From the NCBI GenBank assembly GCA_042862465.1, contig JASTVH010000001.1, forward strand, positions 310,001 through 374,000: a stretch of DNA of 64,000 nt, written 5' to 3'. Source of the stretch: JASTVH01 sp042862465 (GTDB lineage Bacteria > Pseudomonadota > Gammaproteobacteria > Pseudomonadales > Oleiphilaceae). The notes beneath the pieces are model-generated. The model searched no databases and was not told where the DNA came from. It saw only the letters and a program-made list of their open reading frames with translations. Positions within the stretch are counted from its first letter, which is position 1; each line of letters opens with the position of its first letter. This document shows, piece after piece, positions 8,677-17,100 of this stretch. The position numbers and the translations under genes were made by a program.

Positions 8677-9173
8677 AGCAGTCACGCCGGGCGCGTCGCA
8701 TTCAGCGTCATTATTCCCGCATGCACCGGGCTGGCGGCCTCAACCTGGTGTCGCTGATGGATATTTTTACCATTCTGGTGTTCTTCCTGATGGTGAACTC
8801 GTCCGATGTGCAGGTCTTGCAGCAGTCACCGGATATTGATCTGCCGGAATCCAAGGCGGAGCAACAGCCTGAGGACGTGCTCACGGTGACGCTGACGGAC
8901 CGCTATGTCCTGGTCCAGGGGCGGCGAATTGCCGAACTGGCGGCGTTACCCCAGGATGCGAAAAGTATTCCTCCGTTACAGGCGGAGCTGGAACGTCTGG
9001 CGAAGCGAAAGCGGGGCGAGGTGCCCGAGGGCGGATGGCCGGTCATGATCGTGGGTGACAAGACGCTTCATTACAAACTGCTTCGTGCCGCCATGAAGTC
9101 CAGTGTCGACGCCGGATTCAGGCAGGTGAAGCTGGCCGTAAACCGGGCCGGGGAGGAGTCTGATCGTGGCTGA
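8673..9173 (+). CDS. ExbD/TolR family protein with conserved Asp
   Basis: 166 aa; the ATG overlaps the stop of the first ExbD gene. A very basic N-terminal tail (KQSRRARRIQRHYSRMHR) precedes the membrane helix NLVSLMDIFTILVFFLMV, which carries the expected proton-binding Asp (Asp30). The periplasmic part includes the ExbD-like end (GDKTLHYKLLRAAMKSSVDAGFRQVKLAV), matching the TolR/ExbD pattern of a fold ending in an 'aGf..v.la' strand. Together with the preceding paralogue and the ExbB-type protein it forms a heteromeric stator, as AglQ and AglS do with AglR in Myxococcus. It overlaps the TonB-like gene by 8 bp. Confidence 0.92.
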   Translation: MKQSRRARRIQRHYSRMHRAGGLNLVSLMDIFTILVFFLMVNSSDVQVLQQSPDIDLPESKAEQQPEDVLTVTLTDRYVLVQGRRIAELAALPQDAKSIPPLQAELERLAKRKRGEVPEGGWPVMIVGDKTLHYKLLRAAMKSSVDAGFRQVKLAVNRAGEESDRG

Positions 9174-10134
9174 GCTGAGACTCAGAAGCCTGGCCTTGCC
9201 CTGGAGCCGCGAACCCGGTGACCAGCTGCGGTTCGGCATCGTATTTGGGCTGCTGTTGGTGGTATTTCTGCCGCTGGCTCTCTGGATTCCTCGAATCGAT
9301 CTGCCAGAACCCCAGCAGGAAGAATTGGAGGAGGTGCCGCCGCAACTGGCGCAGCTGCTGCCTGAACCGGAAAAGGTAGAGCCGCCCCCACCGGCACCCA
9401 AGGAAGAGCCTGAACCCGAGCCAGAGCCAGAGCCAGAGTCGGAGCCCGAACCCGAACAGGAACCCGAACCGCAACCTGAACCGGAAACCGCGCCGGAACC
9501 GACGCCGGAGCCGCAACCGCAGGAAACGGTACAGGAAGCTCGGGAAAAGGCGAGCAAGTCAGGCCTTCTGGCGCTGAAGGACGAGCTGGCGGACATGCGT
9601 TCGTTGACCCAAACCGAAGCGCCCGAGCAGATCGAAACCATCAGTGCGGATGCAGACAAGGCCAGCTCGGTCCTGGATGCCACATCAAAAGCTGAAGCAA
9701 CGGCCGGCAGTGGTGGGCTAAAGGGACGGCCAGACGGGCCGCGTGAAGAGGTCGCGTTGCAGGATCGTGAAACGCAGCGCCTGGCGGCAGCCGCCAAGAC
9801 GGCGGAACAGCCGAAAGCGGCAAAGGGGGACGCCGGGCCTCGGGTCAGGTCCATGGGCAACATTCGGGCAACGTTCGACCGCAACAAGGCGTCGCTTTTC
9901 GCCCTCTACAATCGTGCCTGGCGGCGTAACCCCGGCCTGGAAGGTACCTTGTTGTTGAAGGTGGTGATTGAACCGGATGGCAGCGTCTCGGATGTGGAAG
10001 TGGTGTCTTCGGAACTGGGCACACCCGACCTGGAGCAGAAGATTGCAATGCGGGTGCGTTTGTTCGATTTCGGCCGCAAGGATGTGAAACAGCGGACGGT
10101 AGAGTTCCCGGTCACCTTCCTGCCACCGTCCTAG
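9166..10134 (+). CDS. TonB-like protein with AgmX/PglI-type C-terminal domain
   Basis: 322 aa, GTG start overlapping the ExbD gene and preceded by GGGGAGGAG. A cytoplasmic tail of about 20 residues is followed by one membrane helix (FGIVFGLLLVVFLPLALWI), then a long Glu-Pro repeat (residues about 65-125, mostly EPEP and QPEP units) that should form a stiff rod across the periplasm, as in TonB. After a linker rich in Ala, Glu and Lys, the C-terminal about 95 residues (MGNIRATFDRNKASLFALYN to the end) match the TonB_C-related AgmX/PglI type: RNPGLEGTLLLKVVIEPDGS and KIAMRVRLFDFG. This domain occurs in Glt-type gliding proteins. It is the likely force-transmitting partner of the ExbB/ExbD proteins. 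Confidence 0.85.
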   Translation: MAELRLRSLALPWSREPGDQLRFGIVFGLLLVVFLPLALWIPRIDLPEPQQEELEEVPPQLAQLLPEPEKVEPPPPAPKEEPEPEPEPEPESEPEPEQEPEPQPEPETAPEPTPEPQPQETVQEAREKASKSGLLALKDELADMRSLTQTEAPEQIETISADADKASSVLDATSKAEATAGSGGLKGRPDGPREEVALQDRETQRLAAAAKTAEQPKAAKGDAGPRVRSMGNIRATFDRNKASLFALYNRAWRRNPGLEGTLLLKVVIEPDGSVSDVEVVSSELGTPDLEQKIAMRVRLFDFGRKDVKQRTVEFPVTFLPPS

Positions 10135-10162
10135 GGCGATGGGGGTACCTTCCTGTCAGTGA

Positions 10163-10192
10163 CATCAGACGTTCTGGAATGAACGTCTGATG
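10163..10192. terminator. perfect 12-bp inverted repeat between convergent genes
   Basis: CATCAGACGTTC (10163-10174) and GAACGTCTGATG (10181-10192) form a perfect stem with a 6-nt loop, 28 bp after the stop of the TonB-like gene and 30 bp before the end of the convergent MaoC-like gene. A second weaker stem (GCCTTGC ... GCAAGGC) follows directly. There is no T-run, so if it is a terminator it is not of the simple intrinsic type; position suggests a two-way one. Confidence 0.5.
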
Positions 10193-10221
10193 CCTTGCTC
10201 ATAAAAGGTGGGCAAGGCGCG

Positions 10222-10707
10222 TTACGCGTCCGGCATTTTGCCTATCGTAATGCGCGGTAGTCGTGGACGATCCAGGGTGATCTTTTCCGAGGGCGCGATC
10301 ACTTTGGCCTCGCCCGAGACCACCACATCCCCTTCCTGGTTACGCACATCACAATCCAGCACAACCCGGTTGGCGGGCTCCTTGCGGGCGACGGTCAGCT
10401 GAACCGTGAGGGTGTCATGCAATTTTACGGGCAGCTGGAAGTTCAGGCTCTGTTCCAGGTAAATGGTTCCGGGCCCCGGAATCACATTGGCCAGAGCTGC
10501 AGAGATCAGAGAACCACTCCACATCCCGTGGGCAATACGGTCGCGAAACGTGCTCTTACTGGCATTTTCCGTATCGAGATTCAGCGGGCTCGTATCACCG
10601 GAAACCGCTGCAAAAAGAATCAGCTCTTCTTCGGTCAACGTGCGGGTGTAGGTGGCTGAATCGCCGATTTCCAACTCGTCGTAAGTGATGTTTTCCAGTG
10701 CTTCCAT
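10222..10707 (-). CDS. MaoC-like hotdog dehydratase family protein
   Basis: 161 aa. It has the shape of a single-domain (R)-specific enoyl-CoA hydratase (PhaJ/MaoC): ATYTRTLTEEELILFAAVSG, then an HGM...GSLISAALANVIPGPG segment and the strand FQLPVKLHDTLTVQLTVARK. The hydratase motif, normally GDxNPxH, here reads GDTSPLN: Asp38 is kept but the catalytic His is Asn43 and the usual Asn is Ser40. So it may bind acyl-CoA or acyl-ACP without normal hydration activity, or use another residue. It is transcribed in the same direction as the alpha/beta hydrolase upstream, with a hairpin between them. Role in fatty-acid or polyester metabolism is inferred. Confidence 0.8.
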   Translation of the reverse strand: MEALENITYDELEIGDSATYTRTLTEEELILFAAVSGDTSPLNLDTENASKSTFRDRIAHGMWSGSLISAALANVIPGPGTIYLEQSLNFQLPVKLHDTLTVQLTVARKEPANRVVLDCDVRNQEGDVVVSGEAKVIAPSEKITLDRPRLPRITIGKMPDA

Positions 10708-10827
10708 AAGAGCCGTCTACTCCAACTGGCAAATCAAACAGGCTGATCACGAAGGAACCGCATGAGAGCCTGTAAACCATCTATTCCATTAAGCTTAACC
10801 CCGGGTGGTCAAACCGCAAGCGAAATG

Positions 10828-10859
10828 GCGTGAGAGTTGCCAAAAATGCGTGAGAGGTT
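10828..10859. repeat. two direct repeats upstream of the MaoC-like gene
   Basis: GCGTGAGAGTT (10828-10838) and GCGTGAGAGGTT (10848-10859) start exactly 20 bp apart, that is about two helical turns, roughly 120-150 bp before the MaoC-like start. Such spacing fits binding of a dimeric regulator, but no regulator is identified. Confidence 0.35.
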
Positions 10860-10871
10860 CAGAGGATGGAC

Positions 10872-10904
10872 CCGCTGCAACCCCAGGGGGGTAAGTTGCA
10901 GCGG
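10872..10904 (-). terminator. hairpin downstream of the alpha/beta hydrolase gene
   Basis: CCGCTGCAAC (10872-10881) and GTTGCAGCGG (10895-10904) make a perfect 10-bp stem that starts 12 bp after the hydrolase stop on the minus strand. There is no clear T-run after it. Probable transcription end or RNA-stabilising hairpin for the hydrolase gene. Confidence 0.5.
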
Positions 10905-10915
10905 CAAAGGGAGGC

Positions 10916-11881
10916 TCAGGCTGAAGCGGACATTCTGGAGGAAGGCAAGACCTTGTCGAGCCATTCGCTCAAATCATCAAACACCTGTTCCCGGTGGCGT
11001 TCATTCAATGATTCGTGACGCATGCCCGGGTAAAGCTGCAGTTCCACCTGGCTGTGGCCGCTCTTTCGATAGGCTTCCGCCAAACGCGCCGGCCCCTTGC
11101 CAAAGTGACCGACCGGATCCTTATCGCCGGCAAAAATCAGAATCGGTAAATCGCTGCGGATTTTGGCCAGGTTTTCGAGTTGATTGATCTGCCACAGGCC
11201 TTCCGCCAGGTCACGCCACAGCCCCGCTGTGCAATCAAAACCGCAGCCGGGGTCGGCAATGTAGGCGTCAACCGCGGCGGTATCCCGGCTGAGCCAGTCA
11301 AATTCCGTCCGGCCATCATTGAGCTGCTTGGCAAAGGTGCCGAAGGTCAGGGTATGGAGGAGTGGGCTCACGCCTCGCGCACCGTGGCGCCAGGCCTCCA
11401 GTCGGGCCACCATGCGCAGGGCACGAAGTTTGTTGCGCGGATCGTAATTGGAGCCGCTCAGTACCAGGGCCGCGAGATCGGGATCCGGATGATTGATCAG
11501 GTAACCCTGTGCAATAAAAGAACCCATACTGTGCCCGAGGATGACCCGAGGTGAATCCGGGGAGCGCTTGCGCAGAAAATCCTGAACCAGTCGCACATCC
11601 CCGGTGACCTTGGACCAACCGTCCTTGTCGGCATAGTGCCCCTGCATGGGATCCGAGGACTGCTGGCCGTGCCCGCGGTGGTGGTGGGCGACCACCGTCC
11701 AGCCCTGTTCACAGAGCGTTGCGGCGAGTGTGGCATAGCGCCCTGCGTGTTCAGCCATGCCATGGCAGATATGAATATAGCCCCGATGGTGGTCGCTGCG
11801 TGCACTTTGCCAGTGAATCAAGGGGATGGTGTGGCCATCCGGTGCCGTGATGTGATGCGTGGTGGTCTGTAAAGAATCCAT
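10916..11881 (-). CDS. alpha/beta hydrolase, monoacylglycerol lipase or lysophospholipase-like
   Basis: 321 aa. Serine-aminopeptidase/Hydrolase_4 type fold: an HGMAEHAGRYATLAATL segment after the oxyanion strand, the nucleophile elbow GHSMGS with Ser118, a later Asp in FAGDKDPVG, and a catalytic His in YPGMRHESLNE. This matches the PldB/YvaM/monoacylglycerol lipase group (the HG.aEH.gRY motif is typical). There is no signal peptide, so it is cytoplasmic. It is separated from the MaoC-like gene downstream by about 200 bp. The substrate is probably a monoacylglycerol or lysophospholipid; not provable from sequence. Confidence 0.85.
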   Translation of the reverse strand: MDSLQTTTHHITAPDGHTIPLIHWQSARSDHHRGYIHICHGMAEHAGRYATLAATLCEQGWTVVAHHHRGHGQQSSDPMQGHYADKDGWSKVTGDVRLVQDFLRKRSPDSPRVILGHSMGSFIAQGYLINHPDPDLAALVLSGSNYDPRNKLRALRMVARLEAWRHGARGVSPLLHTLTFGTFAKQLNDGRTEFDWLSRDTAAVDAYIADPGCGFDCTAGLWRDLAEGLWQINQLENLAKIRSDLPILIFAGDKDPVGHFGKGPARLAEAYRKSGHSQVELQLYPGMRHESLNERHREQVFDDLSEWLDKVLPSSRMSASA

Positions 11882-12351
11882 TTGAGATCGGTTCCTCGGG
11901 GCTTCTTGATTTTATATGGTACAAATGTGCAGCAGCGGAATGATAGTCCGGAAGCCGAAAAGATGCCGTGATTCAATTGGCATTGGGTGCGGCTTTCATA
12001 CCGGAATCGCGCACGCCTCCCCCGGGGAGCACGCACTGCCAATCCCCGTAAACGAGGATTCCCGGTCTGTAATGCTGCACATTCGCGCTCTATGGCCCTT
12101 TGCTATATGTACCACTGCATGGCTTGGGAATCTATCGCCTCAGCCACAAAACTGTTATTCTCTCGCCACTTGGAATGACTGCCCCGAGTGTTTCCCGCTT
12201 GCTGAGTCATGGACCCTTGGGCTTGAGGAGCGGGTGCGAGTTAAAAAGGGCATGCAATCACCACAGAGATAAAAAAGCCTCGCCGGCGTTTGCGCCAGGA
12301 TGAGGTGTCGAGCTCTTATCATAACCACAAAGCTAAACAGGAGATGGTGCG
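11882..12351. other. intergenic region, about 470 bp, between divergent genes
   Basis: Lies between the hydrolase gene (minus) and fadD (plus), so it must contain both promoters. No open frame here has a start with a ribosome-binding site and family features. Small hairpins are visible near 12010-12060 (arms CTCCCC/GGGGAG; AATCCCCGT/ACGAGGATT). A minus-strand terminator-like hairpin lies at 12271-12305. No fatty-acid regulator operator (FadR or PsrA type) was evident. Confidence 0.5.
12271..12305 (-). terminator. terminator-like hairpin on the minus strand before fadD
   Basis: An imperfect GC-rich stem (12277-12287 with 12293-12305; loop TTTG region) abuts a run of six A (12271-12276). On the minus strand this reads as stem then T-run. 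It sits about 50 bp upstream of the fadD start with no minus-strand gene to its right, so it could end an antisense transcript from fadD or act in the leader of fadD. Confidence 0.35.
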
Positions 12352-14037
12352 ATGGATCTGGAGCAATTCTTCAGGGACAAGTATCCGCCTGGGGTACCCG
12401 CCGAAATCGATCCCGACCAGTATTCCAGCATGGTCGATGTGTTCGAAAAGTCCGTCAAGAAATGGGCTGACAAGCCGGCGTTCTCTGCGGTTGGCGCGAC
12501 GCTGACCTACCGCGACCTGGACATCCAGAGCAAAAACTTCGCGGCTTACCTGCAGAACAAGACCAATCTGAAGCCCGGCGACCGCATGGCGGTGCAGATG
12601 CCCAATCTGACCCAATATCCGGTGGTGGTTTTCGGCGCCATGCGCGCGGGCATCATCGTGGTCAATACCAACCCGTTGTACACCACGCGGGAAATGGAGC
12701 ATCAGTTCAACGATTCCGGTGCCAAGGCCATCGTCGTGCTGGCCAACATGGCGTCCAACCTGGAAGAGGTGCTGCCTCATACCGGGATTGAGCACGTGAT
12801 CATCAGTGAAATTGCCGACATGCACAAACCGCTCAAGCGGACGCTGATGAACGCAGCGGTCAAGCACCTGAAGAAGATGGTGCCCGACTACAACCTGCCT
12901 CAGGCCACCAGCCTGGTGTCCGTCCTGAAGGCTGGCAGCAAGCTGAACTTTTCCCCGGTGGACGTACAGCCTGACGATATCGCGGTGCTGCAGTACACCG
13001 GCGGTACCACCGGCGTGGCCAAGGGCGCGATGCTGACTCACCGCAACCTGGTCGCCAACCTGCTGCAGGCCAAGCCGATGCTGAAGCAGCGGATGGAAGA
13101 GGGCAGCGAAGTGGTTATCGCACCCTTGCCGCTGTACCACATTTATTCTTTCACGCTGAACTGCAGCGTTATGCTGGAAAGCGGTAACCACAGCATCCTG
13201 ATCCCCAATCCGCGGGATATTCCGGGTTTTGTCAAAGAGCTGAAGAAGTATCCCTTCACGGCGTTCCTGGGGCTCAATACCCTGTTTGTGGCCCTGTGCA
13301 ACAACGAAGATTTCCAGGACCTGGATTTCAGCAAGCTCAAGATCACCGCTTCCGGTGGCATGGCGCTGACCCAGGACACTGCCAAGATGTGGAAGACCGT
13401 GACCGGCTGCGATATCTGTGAAGGCTACGGGATGACGGAAACGTCGCCCATCGTCAGCCTCAACCCACTCAACGCGATCCAGATCGGTACGATCGGTCTG
13501 CCGATTCCGTCCACCAAGATCAAGACCATCGACGACGATGGCAATGACACCGAACTGGGTGAGCCGGGTGAGCTCTGCGTCAAGGGGCCACAGGTGATGA
13601 AGGGTTACTGGCAGCGTCCGGAAGAGACACGCAAATCCTTCACCGACGATGGCTGGCTCAAGACCGGCGACGTCGCCGTGGTTCAGGAAGACGGCTACAT
13701 CCGTATCGTTGACCGGAAGAAGGACATGATTCTGGTCTCCGGTTTCAACGTCTATCCGAACGAAATCGAGGACGTCATCAGCGGCCATCCGGCGATTTCC
13801 GAGTGCGCCGCCGTCGGCATTCCCGACAGCAAGAGCGGCGAGGCCGTCAAGGTCTTTGCGGTACGCAGTAACAGCACCGTGACCGAAAAGGACCTGAAAG
13901 AGTATTGCCGCGAGCGCCTCACGGCCTACAAGGTGCCCAAATCCTTCGAGTTCCGTGATGAACTGCCGAAGACCAACGTGGGCAAGATCCTGCGCCGTGA
14001 ACTGCGTGACGAAGAGGTGAAGAAGCAGGGCGCCTGA
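12352..14037 (+). CDS. fadD: long-chain-fatty-acid--CoA ligase
   Basis: 561 aa, the usual FadD length. It activates free fatty acids to acyl-CoA at the cost of ATP to AMP. The AMP-binding motif is YTGGTTGVAKGAM (from residue 215), followed by GYGMTETSP (adenine and substrate site), the conserved GWLKTGDVAVVQEDGYIRIVDRKKD hinge region and the C-terminal lysine in KTNVGKILRREL. ATG 12352 follows AGGAG at good spacing. It stands alone, with its own promoter region upstream and a terminator downstream. FadD1/FadD2-type of pseudomonads is the closest by eye. Nearby MaoC-like, KAS III-like and thioesterase genes point to acyl-CoA metabolism. Confidence 0.95.
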   Translation: MDLEQFFRDKYPPGVPAEIDPDQYSSMVDVFEKSVKKWADKPAFSAVGATLTYRDLDIQSKNFAAYLQNKTNLKPGDRMAVQMPNLTQYPVVVFGAMRAGIIVVNTNPLYTTREMEHQFNDSGAKAIVVLANMASNLEEVLPHTGIEHVIISEIADMHKPLKRTLMNAAVKHLKKMVPDYNLPQATSLVSVLKAGSKLNFSPVDVQPDDIAVLQYTGGTTGVAKGAMLTHRNLVANLLQAKPMLKQRMEEGSEVVIAPLPLYHIYSFTLNCSVMLESGNHSILIPNPRDIPGFVKELKKYPFTAFLGLNTLFVALCNNEDFQDLDFSKLKITASGGMALTQDTAKMWKTVTGCDICEGYGMTETSPIVSLNPLNAIQIGTIGLPIPSTKIKTIDDDGNDTELGEPGELCVKGPQVMKGYWQRPEETRKSFTDDGWLKTGDVAVVQEDGYIRIVDRKKDMILVSGFNVYPNEIEDVISGHPAISECAAVGIPDSKSGEAVKVFAVRSNSTVTEKDLKEYCRERLTAYKVPKSFEFRDELPKTNVGKILRRELRDEEVKKQGA

Positions 14038-14061
14038 TCCGCTCTGCGATTTGCCAACCAA

Positions 14062-14131
14062 CCTCGCTCCGGACGTGCGGGCCAGCAGGTTTTATCATCT
14101 GCCGGACTGGGCATCGGGAGCGGGGTTTTTT
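14062..14131 (+). terminator. probable fadD terminator with branched loop
   Basis: CCTCGCTCC (14062-14070) pairs, with one mismatch, to GGAGCGGGG (14117-14125), followed directly by six T. The long loop contains a further possible stem (CCAGCAGG near 14092 with CTGCCGG near 14098-14105). The T-run makes an intrinsic terminator likely; hrpA starts 15 bp after it. Confidence 0.5.
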
Positions 14132-14145
14132 GATGCCGGAAAGAA

Positions 14146-17100
14146 ATGACTGATCACACCGACAATTGGGCCGACCACATTCGCCATCAACTGGCGGTCT
14201 GCCGACAACGGGAAGCGGCCCGTATCATCCGTCGGCTGGGTAAGAAACACTTGTCCGAGAAGGACCGTGCGGATGTGGAGTCGTGGCTGGAGGCGGGCAA
14301 GGCGGGGTACGACCGACGTGCCGCCCAGCAGGTCCACATCGAATACCCGCAACAGTTGCCGGTGTCGGAACGGGTTGAGGATATTGCCCGTGCCCTGTCC
14401 GAGCACCAGGTCGTGATTGTGGCTGGTGAGACGGGTTCGGGGAAAACCACCCAGCTGCCTAAAATCTGCCTGGAAGCCGGACGAGGCCGCCGTGGTCTGA
14501 TCGGCCACACTCAGCCCCGTCGACTTGCCGCTCGCAGTGTCACCCATCGTCTGGCTGAAGAGCTTCAGGTGGAGGGTAGTCGCCAGGTGGGCCTGAAGAT
14601 CCGCTTTACGGACCAGACGGACGAAGACTCCCTCGTCAAGGTCATGACCGATGGCATCCTGCTGGCCGAGATTGGTCACGATCGCTTTCTTGACCAGTAC
14701 GACACCCTGATCATCGATGAGGCCCATGAGCGCAGTCTCAACATCGACTTCATCATGGGCTACCTCAAGCGCCTGTTGCCCAAGCGTCCCGACCTGAAAA
14801 TCATCATTACCTCGGCCACCATCGAGGTGGACCGATTCAGTGCCTTTTTCGAAAAGGCGCCGGTGATCGAGGTCTCCGGCCGCATCTATCCGGTTGACGT
14901 TCGTTATCGCCCCCTGGCGGGTGGCGCCGAAGACGATGACATGAGCTGGCCCACCGCGATCGAGGCCTGTGTCGATGAAATCGAGCAGCACGAACGTGAA
15001 GCCAGCAAACCACCCGGTGACATACTGGTGTTCCTGCCCGGCGAGCGGGAAATTCGTCAGGTCAGCAAGTCCCTGCGGCACGCCAATCTACGCCACACCG
15101 AGGTGCTGCCGCTCTATGCCCGCCTGAGTTCGGCCGAGCAGCAGCGGGTCTTTCAGCCCCACAAGGGGCGGCGGATCGTGCTGTCCACAAACGTGGCGGA
15201 AACCTCACTAACGGTTCCAGGTATTCGCTATGTGATCGACACCGGTCTGGCCCGGCTCAGTCGCTACAGCGTGCGCTCCAAGATCCAGCGGCTACCTATC
15301 GAACCGGTCAGCCAGGCCAGCGCCAATCAGCGCAAGGGCCGTTGTGGTCGTGTCGCACCGGGCATCTGCTTTCGGCTATATGACGAAGCGGATTTTCTCT
15401 CGCGACCGGAATACACCGATCCTGAAATCCTGCGGACCAACCTGGCCTCAGTCATTCTGCAGATGGCCGTGCTGGGGCTGGGCGAGGTCAAGAAGTTTCC
15501 GTTTCTGGATGCCCCGGAAAACAAGCAGGTCAACGACGGCTATAAACTGCTGGAGGAGTTGGCCGCAGTCACGCACCAGCGCAAGCTGACCGCAACCGGC
15601 CGCAAGATGGCCAAGATGCCCATCGATCCTCGCCTGGCTCGGATGTTGATGGAGGCGGATGAAATGGACTGTCTCGCGGAAGTGCTGGTGATTACCGCCG
15701 GCCTGAGCGTGCAGGACCCCCGCGAACGCCCAGCGGATAAGCAGCAGGCCGCCGATCAGCAGCACGCGGAATACCGTGACAAACAAAGTGATTTCAAGAC
15801 CCTGTTGAACCTCTGGGAATTCTATGAGGAACAGCGCCAGAGCCTGTCCCAAAACCAGCTGCGCAGGCTGTGCCAGAAACGCTTTCTCAATTACATGCGC
15901 ATGCGCGAGTGGCGCGACGTCCATCGTCAGCTCACGCTTCTGGCGCGGGACAACCAGCTGCGGCTCAACAAGGACGCGGCGTCTTACGAGGCGGTACATC
16001 AGGCGGTGCTGTCCGGCCTCCTGGGCCAGATTGCCGTCAAGCAGGAGAAGCGGGAATACCTGGGGACCCGAAACCGCAAGCTGACGCTTTTCCCGGGCTC
16101 CGGGGTGATCAAGTCGGCCCCCAAATGGATCATGGCCGCCGAGATTGTCGAAACCAGCCGTGTCTTCGCGCGCATGGTCGGTGGCATCCAGCCGGATTGG
16201 ATTGAGCCGTTGGCAGGGCATCTGGTGAAACGGCATCATTTCGAACCGCACTGGGAGCGCAAGCGCGGTCAGGTTGTCGCTTTTGAACGAGTCAATCTTT
16301 ACGGCCTGGATATCGTCGCGCGACGCAAGATCAACTACGCCAAGATCGCCCCACAGGAAACCCGGGAGCTGTTCATACGTCGGGCCCTGGTGGAAGGGGA
16401 TTACGACACCCGGGCGCCATTCGTTGATCACAACAAGGCGTTGGTGGCGTCGGTCGAGGCCATCGAAGACAAAACCCGTCGCCGCGACTTGCTGGTAGAC
16501 GATGAGGAACTCTTTCGGTTCTATGACGAGCGGTTACCGCAGGATATCGTCAGTGCCCGTCATTTCGAGCGCTGGTGGAAGGATTGCAGTGACGCGCAAC
16601 TGGCTGAACTGGAGCTGACCCGGGAACAGCTGCTGAATCAGGAACCGGGTCAGGCAACGGAAGTGGCTTATCCGGATGAGCTCGAGTGGCAAGGGATTCG
16701 CTATCGTCTGACATACCGCTTCGAACCCGGTGCGCCGGATGACGGGGTAACGCTGACTGTACCGTTGATGGCGCTCAAGCAGGTGCCTGTTCACCGGATC
16801 GAGTGGCTGGTGCCCGGGCTGCTGGAGGAAAAGGCCCAGCAGCTGGTGCGCAGCCTGCCCAAGGCATTGCGGCGCAACTTTGTTCCGGTACCCGATTTTG
16901 TTGGCGCCGCACTGAATAATCTCACTCCCTGTAACGAACCGCTCACGCGAAAGCTGGGTGAACAGCTCGAACGCATGACCGGCGTGCGTATTCCGGAGGA
17001 CGCCTGGTCCGCGGACCAGATCGAGCCCTATCTGAGGATGAATGTCCGAGTGGTCGATCGCCAGGGCAAGGTGCAGGCCGAGGGGCGGGATATCCATCGT

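Noticed and set aside
8976..9887. Minus-strand frame with Ser-Gly repeats over the TonB-like gene
   Set aside because: Antisense of the Glu-Pro repeat; the sense gene has a membrane helix and a clear C-terminal domain.
9166..10134. Calling the TonB-like gene tonB and the neighbours exbB and exbD
   Set aside because: There is no siderophore receptor or Fur-type site nearby, and the C-terminus is of AgmX/PglI type with TPR genes in the operon. So iron-uptake gene symbols would mislead.
12319..14061. Long minus-strand open frame (580 codons) over fadD
   Set aside because: It mirrors the codon structure of fadD, which has all ligase motifs. The antisense product shows no domain, and it is His/Gln/Val-rich as expected from antisense of GC-rich codons.
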